Shown in pieces: positions 22,757 to 26,319 of a stretch of DNA of 26,319 bases. The stretch is from Dehalococcoidia bacterium. Its GTDB lineage: Bacteria > Chloroflexota > Dehalococcoidia > GIF9 > AB-539-J10. The stretch covers positions 1 through 26,319 of the forward strand of contig JAUXIH010000003.1 in assembly GCA_030621105.1 (NCBI GenBank), written 5' to 3'. Position 1 is the stretch's first letter. Each line of letters starts with the position of its first letter. Both the position numbers and the translations under genes were made by a program. The notes under the pieces are model-generated. The model saw only the letters and a list, made by a program, of their open reading frames with translations, did not search any database and was not told the origin of the DNA.

Positions 22757-24568
22757 TCATAAGCTGGTTTTGATATTCTTGGCTAATATTGGTGTGATAC
22801 CTTTAATTTGAGTAAGGTCCTTCACCGGAGCTAGTCTAACTTTGTCTATTGAACCAAATGTTTTCAGCAGTTCTCTTTTCCGTTTGGGCCCAATACCACG
22901 AATACAGTCTAGAGCAGACCTTGTGCTTTCCTTGGTATGCAGTGACCTGTGATAAGTAATGGCGAATCGATGCGCTTCATCTCTTACTTGCTGAAGCAGA
23001 TGAAGTGCCAGGGAATCCCTTGCTAAGTTAACAGAAGTAAATCTTGAGGGGATGAAAACCTCCTCATTTTCCTTGGCGATGCTTGCCAAGGGGATATTAT
23101 TGATTTCTAGTTCGCTCATAATTCTTAGTGCCGCATTTAGTTGTCCTTTGCCCCCATCAATAAGAATCAGGTCAGGAAGTATGGTCCATCCATTCTTGCT
23201 CTCCATGCCTTTTTGCAGGCGCCGCCTCAAGATTTCTTTGAGCATTGCATAATCGTTAGGATGTCTTACTGTCTTAATGCGGAAGCGGCGGTAGTATTTT
23301 GGCATAGGTGCCCCTTTTTCCATAACCACCATACTGCCTACGGCCGAAGTCCCTTGGATATCAGATATATCGTAACCCTCTATTCGCACTGGTGCCGCGG
23401 GTAACTGCAATTTGCCTTTGAGTTCTTGCAGGGCAGCATCGATTGCACAGGGAGTTCTATGTTTGGCTCTGGCTAATAGTAGCCCCAGTCTGGCATTTTC
23501 AGCGGCCATGTTGATTAAGTTTCGTTTATCACCCCGCCGGCATACCTTCAGATTCACCTTTCTCCCTTTTTGCCGCGTGAGCCAATTGGAAAGCATAGAC
23601 ATCTCATTTATCGGATACTGGAGAAGTATGAGTGGGGGTATGTGTGAAGCCACTACGTAGTATTGCTTGATGAATTCTGTCAACATTTGTTGAGGAGACT
23701 CATCACAGATGTTATCCAAGATGAAGTGTTCTCTGCCAACAAGCTTATTATTCCGCACTAGGAATATTTGTACACAGGCTTGCTCTTCATCTTGTGCCAT
23801 GGCAATAATGTCTTGCTCTGATCTCAGTGCAGTAGAATTTTTTTGGCCCTCCATTACCTGTTTTATTGACTGGAGTTGGTCTCTGAGCAAGGCTGCTTGC
23901 TCAAAGTGAAGCTCTTGGGTAGCCAACCTCATCTTGGTTATTAAGTCGTGAACGATTAGTTCTTGCTTACCATTTAGGAAAAGTATCACATGGTTTATCA
24001 TGTCTCGGTACTTTTCTTTACTCACAGCCCCAATACATGGTCCACAACAGCGTTTAATGTAATAATCCAGGCATGGTTTGGTATCTTTACCTGTGATGTT
24101 TTTAGTACAGGTGCGGAAATGGAAAATTTTTCTCGTTAATCGCATAATCCTGCGGATTGAGCTTGCGCTGGCGAAAGGGCCAAAGTATTCGGCACCATCA
24201 TTATCTTGATGGCGGGTAATGTATATACCTGGCCAGTCCTCGTTAATGGTTATTTTGAGATAGGGAAAAGTTTTGTTATCTCTGAGCTGGATGTTATATC
24301 TAGGATGATATTTTTTTATCATGTCACACTCAGTAATGAGTGCTTCTTGCTCCGAGTTCATGACTATGAAATCTAGGTCTGCTATTCTGGATACTAACTG
24401 CTTTGTTTTTGAGGATAGATTAGCCTGGTTAGTAAAGTAACTTTTTATTCTAGCAGACAGGTTAATAGCTTTACCGATATATATAATTTCGTCTTGATCG
24501 TTTTTGAAGAAGTAAACTCCTGAACCTGAAGGCAAAATTTTTATTTGTTCTGCCAGAGATGTTTTCAT
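22757..24568 (-). CDS. uvrC: Excinuclease ABC subunit C
   Basis: UvrC makes both incisions beside a DNA lesion during nucleotide excision repair after UvrA and UvrB loading. The 603-residue protein has the N-terminal GIY-YIG nuclease (GVYFFKND ending IIYIGKAINLSARI, residues 17-41) and the cysteine cluster Cys154, Cys166, Cys174, Cys175 and Cys178 that fits the known iron-sulphur site. A UVR UvrB-binding helix pair follows near 200-235, then the RNase H-like domain (EGYDISDIQGTSAVGSMVVM and LILIDGGKGQLNAAL), and two C-terminal helix-hairpin-helix motifs (IRGIGPKRKRELLKTFGS). The promoter lies so close to the ATG that the message may be leaderless. It is divergent from the xer gene. Confidence 0.97.
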   Translation of the reverse strand: MKTSLAEQIKILPSGSGVYFFKNDQDEIIYIGKAINLSARIKSYFTNQANLSSKTKQLVSRIADLDFIVMNSEQEALITECDMIKKYHPRYNIQLRDNKTFPYLKITINEDWPGIYITRHQDNDGAEYFGPFASASSIRRIMRLTRKIFHFRTCTKNITGKDTKPCLDYYIKRCCGPCIGAVSKEKYRDMINHVILFLNGKQELIVHDLITKMRLATQELHFEQAALLRDQLQSIKQVMEGQKNSTALRSEQDIIAMAQDEEQACVQIFLVRNNKLVGREHFILDNICDESPQQMLTEFIKQYYVVASHIPPLILLQYPINEMSMLSNWLTRQKGRKVNLKVCRRGDKRNLINMAAENARLGLLLARAKHRTPCAIDAALQELKGKLQLPAAPVRIEGYDISDIQGTSAVGSMVVMEKGAPMPKYYRRFRIKTVRHPNDYAMLKEILRRRLQKGMESKNGWTILPDLILIDGGKGQLNAALRIMSELEINNIPLASIAKENEEVFIPSRFTSVNLARDSLALHLLQQVRDEAHRFAITYHRSLHTKESTRSALDCIRGIGPKRKRELLKTFGSIDKVRLAPVKDLTQIKGITPILAKNIKTSL

Positions 24569-24577
24569 AGTGAGCTT

Positions 24578-24606
24578 ATTGTATCAACCACCCTGTGTGC
24601 GGGCAA
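24578..24606 (-). promoter_or_regulatory. Promoter of uvrC, leaderless type
   Basis: On the minus strand TTGCCC (24606-24601) is 17 bp from TACAAT (24583-24578), which has the TGA extension. Only nine nucleotides separate the -10 from the uvrC ATG at 24568, so transcription should begin within about three bases of the start codon. There is no LexA-type CTGT-N8-ACAG or GAAC-N4-GTTC box overlapping it that I can see. Confidence 0.5.
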
Positions 24607-24621
24607 AAAGGAGTTGTATTA

Positions 24622-24630
24622 TGTTAGAAT
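24622..24630 (+). promoter_or_regulatory. Extended -10 promoter of the xer gene, leaderless type
   Basis: TGTTAGAAT is an extended -10 with five of six matches. It lies exactly nine nucleotides before ATG 24640, again predicting transcription from at or near the start codon. No -35 or ribosome-binding site fits. It is divergent from the uvrC promoter, 39 bp away. Confidence 0.45.
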
Positions 24631-24639
24631 GGATTAAGT

Positions 24640-25482
24640 ATGAAGTGGGATGTAGATGTTTTTCTTGAGTACTTGGCAAGAGCAAAAAGGTGCTCTCCTA
24701 ATACACTGTCGGCATATCGTAATGATTTACAGCAGCTATTGGATTACGTTGGAGTGGAGAAATTGAAAGGGATGGCCCGGTCTAATGAGGTGCTTTTGCA
24801 GGGGTACCTGCTTCACTTGAGAGAGAAGAGATATTCTGCAGCTACTACGGCCCGTAAGATAGCTTCAGCACGGTCTTTTTTCAAATTCATGGTGAACTCA
24901 GGCAAGTTAGCTGAAAATCCGGCGCAAAACTTGGTTTCCCCCCAAGTCAGTAAGCATTCCGCTACTTTTTTATCCCCATTAGAATATCGCCGTCTGGTAG
25001 CAGAGCCAGCAAAGTTATCTTCTCCAGAAGCCAAAAGGGATATAGTTATGTTAGAACTCCTTTATGCTACCGGATTGCGTGTTAGTGAGCTGGTGGCGTT
25101 GAATGTTGATAATATCGATTTAAATAATTGCTATGTTAGGATTGCAAATAAACACAGTCCTTTTGATCATACTATCAGTCAGTTGTTGGGAGATTTTCTC
25201 AGGCAGGATAGGCTTGACCTTCTATATAATGAGAGTGAGAAAGCACTTTTCCTCAACCGTCGTGGTGGGCGCCTCACACGACAGGGATTTTGGCAAATCG
25301 TAAAGAATTACGCAGCTAGAGCTGGTTTGGATTCCAAAGTTACGCCACATACTCTACGCCATAGTTTTGCTTTACAAAAGTTGCGCAACGGCGCAGATCT
25401 TCAGCAGGTCCAGCATCTCTTGGGGCATGCACATATCTCAAGCACCAGGATTTATAAACAGATTCAATCATTTTCGAGGTAG
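24640..25482 (+). CDS. XerC/XerD-like tyrosine recombinase
   Basis: The 280-residue protein has the SAM-like N-terminal core-binding domain (FLEYLARAKRCSPNTLSAYR, residues 8-27) and the C-terminal catalytic domain with Arg147 (LYATGLRVSEL), His237 and Arg240 (HTLRHSF), His263 (LLGHAHIS) and nucleophile Tyr272. The length fits XerC/XerD, which resolve chromosome dimers at dif. The beta-hairpin that normally reads G-K-G-x-K-x-R-x-V-P is here ANKHSPFDHTI, so the catalytic lysine would be Lys171 at best and the following arginine is missing. It might be a divergent XerC, an XerA-like sole recombinase or a relative with another target; no dif-like site was recognised in the window. Confidence 0.88.
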   Translation: MKWDVDVFLEYLARAKRCSPNTLSAYRNDLQQLLDYVGVEKLKGMARSNEVLLQGYLLHLREKRYSAATTARKIASARSFFKFMVNSGKLAENPAQNLVSPQVSKHSATFLSPLEYRRLVAEPAKLSSPEAKRDIVMLELLYATGLRVSELVALNVDNIDLNNCYVRIANKHSPFDHTISQLLGDFLRQDRLDLLYNESEKALFLNRRGGRLTRQGFWQIVKNYAARAGLDSKVTPHTLRHSFALQKLRNGADLQQVQHLLGHAHISSTRIYKQIQSFSR

Positions 25483-25485
25483 AAT

Positions 25486-25740
25486 ATGGCTAAGAAATCA
25501 CGCCGTATCAAGGCGAACAAACGGACTAAAGCAACAACAGTTAATGTTAGAAGGGTGGAGCCTCTCGATCCCGTTATTACTGCTCCATCGCTGCAGGCTA
25601 AGCCAGTAGCTAAGGTGCAACCCCAAGCTCAATCCTCTGCAGGTCAATACCAGTATGTAATAACAGACGTAAGGCATATTGGAATTCTTGCTGCGTCTAT
25701 TGTTGTTATCCTTGTGGTATTGTCTTTTGTCCTCGGTTAA
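25486..25740 (+). CDS. Small basic protein with C-terminal membrane anchor
   Basis: The 84-residue protein begins MAKKSRRIKANKRTKATTV, strongly basic, continues through a proline, alanine and glutamine-rich linker, and ends with one hydrophobic helix (IGILAASIVVILVVLSFVL) at the C-terminus, so it is probably tail-anchored with the basic part in the cytoplasm, able to contact nucleic acid or acidic lipids. I do not recognise the family. It begins 3 bp after the xer stop and ends 22 bp before the methyltransferase start, so the three are likely one transcript. No strong ribosome-binding site is visible (GAGGTAG is 8 nt upstream). Confidence 0.7.
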   Translation: MAKKSRRIKANKRTKATTVNVRRVEPLDPVITAPSLQAKPVAKVQPQAQSSAGQYQYVITDVRHIGILAASIVVILVVLSFVLG

Positions 25741-25762
25741 TGTTCTTATTACTAGGCGCGTT

Positions 25763-26319
25763 ATGGATTTGGAGTCAGCCAAAGCCAGTCTGATCCAGTA
25801 TCTCGGCCAGGAGATTAAGGACAAGCGAGTGATTCAAGCTATGCGGCGTGTCCCTCGTGAAGCTTTTGTTCCTACTGAAAGTAAAAATGCTGCCTATGAG
25901 GACAGACCACTTGGCATTGGGTTTGGACAAACTATCTCCCAACCTTTTATTGTGGCCTTAATGGTTGCGAAACTTGCACTTACTGGAGTGGAGAAGGTGC
26001 TAGAGATAGGAACAGGAAGTGGTTATGAGGCAGCGATTCTAGCTGAACTTGCTAAAGAGGTAGTTACTGTGGAATGTATTCCAGAGCTTGCCCAATCAGC
26101 CAAGCAAGTCTTAGAGCAAGCAGGTTACTCTAACATTAAGGTTTATGTTGCCGCGCACACCTTGGGGTGGATGGAGGAAGCGCCATATGATGCCATTATA
26201 GTGTCTGCCGGTGCTCCTGATGTACCCCAAGTTCTTATAGGACAATTGAAATGGGGAGGGAGGTTGGTGATTCCCGTGGGATCTCGGTGGCAACAAGAAT
26301 TAGTAAAGATTACCAGACA
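25763..26319 (+). CDS. pcm: Protein-L-isoaspartate O-methyltransferase, partial
   Basis: The frame opens at ATG 25763 and runs past the window end, giving 185 visible residues. PCMT methylates isoaspartate in aged proteins using SAM. Signatures are RRVPREAFVP (28-37), YEDRPLGIGFGQTISQPFIV (45-64, substrate loop), the SAM-binding LEIGTGSGYEAAILAEL (80-96), YDAIIVSAGAPDVPQVL and the GGRLVIPVG strand. The GDG motif normally found as V-x-x-GDG-x-x-GW reads VAAHTLGW (129-136), so a usually acidic residue is missing. Probably only about 25-40 residues lie beyond the edge. Confidence 0.9.
   Translation, partial: MDLESAKASLIQYLGQEIKDKRVIQAMRRVPREAFVPTESKNAAYEDRPLGIGFGQTISQPFIVALMVAKLALTGVEKVLEIGTGSGYEAAILAELAKEVVTVECIPELAQSAKQVLEQAGYSNIKVYVAAHTLGWMEEAPYDAIIVSAGAPDVPQVLIGQLKWGGRLVIPVGSRWQQELVKITR

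Noticed and set aside
1..26319. Search by eye for CRISPR arrays, insertion sequences, tRNAs, prophage genes and long repeats.
   Set aside because: No regularly spaced repeats, transposase motifs, tRNA cloverleaf or phage genes were seen; the Xer-like gene has no phage context.

Overview
The window looks like a chromosomal stretch from an uncultured or little-studied Chloroflexota bacterium, most likely class Dehalococcoidia. This is inference, not a database result. It rests on the combination seen here: a guaA-purD-purE-purB-purC-purS purine cluster, a single ilvDBNC-leuACDB-cimA run that makes isoleucine through citramalate, an archease-rtcB pair, dispersed rRNA genes and moderate GC. There are no insertion sequences, prophage, CRISPR arrays or tRNAs that I can recognise, and coding density is very high.

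Layout. (1) Positions 1-6071, minus strand: guaA, purD, purE, purB, purC, purS and a small membrane protein cut by the left edge, packed with 1-12 bp gaps or short overlaps. Together these cover much of IMP synthesis plus GMP formation. (2) 6072-6132: a divergent promoter region. (3) 6133-7210, plus: tsaC (tRNA t6A synthesis) overlapping rpiB. (4) 7207-18953, plus: an 11.7 kb branched-chain amino-acid operon, ilvD-ilvB-ilvN-ilvC-(2-TM protein)-leuA-mgtC-like-leuC-leuD-leuB-cimA. It starts at a TTGACA promoter overlapping the rpiB stop codon and ends at a hairpin plus T7 terminator. CimA makes citramalate, LeuCD and LeuB turn it into 2-oxobutyrate, and IlvBNCD complete isoleucine and valine; LeuA and the same LeuBCD complete leucine. 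(5) 19058-21646, minus: archease-rtcB-sagB, an RNA-ligase operon with a nitroreductase-like flavoprotein. (6) 21647-21962: non-coding for protein; it holds the archease promoter, a solitary 5S rRNA gene with its own promoter, and the DUF72 promoter. (7) 21963-22688, plus: a DUF72 protein; 22757-24568, minus: uvrC. (8) 24640-26319, plus: a XerC/D-like recombinase, a small basic tail-anchored protein and a protein-L-isoaspartate methyltransferase cut by the right edge.

No wholly new system is evident; most genes are core metabolism. The most unusual observations are the solitary 5S rRNA directly upstream of an archease-rtcB operon with no visible terminator between them, a divergent pair of extended -10 promoters (uvrC and xer) placed exactly 9 nt before their start codons and so predicting leaderless mRNAs, overlapping face-to-face promoters between guaA and tsaC, two membrane proteins embedded in the amino-acid operon, and several enzymes with altered motifs (ketol-acid reductoisomerase cofactor loop, Xer catalytic hairpin, isoaspartate methyltransferase GDG motif).
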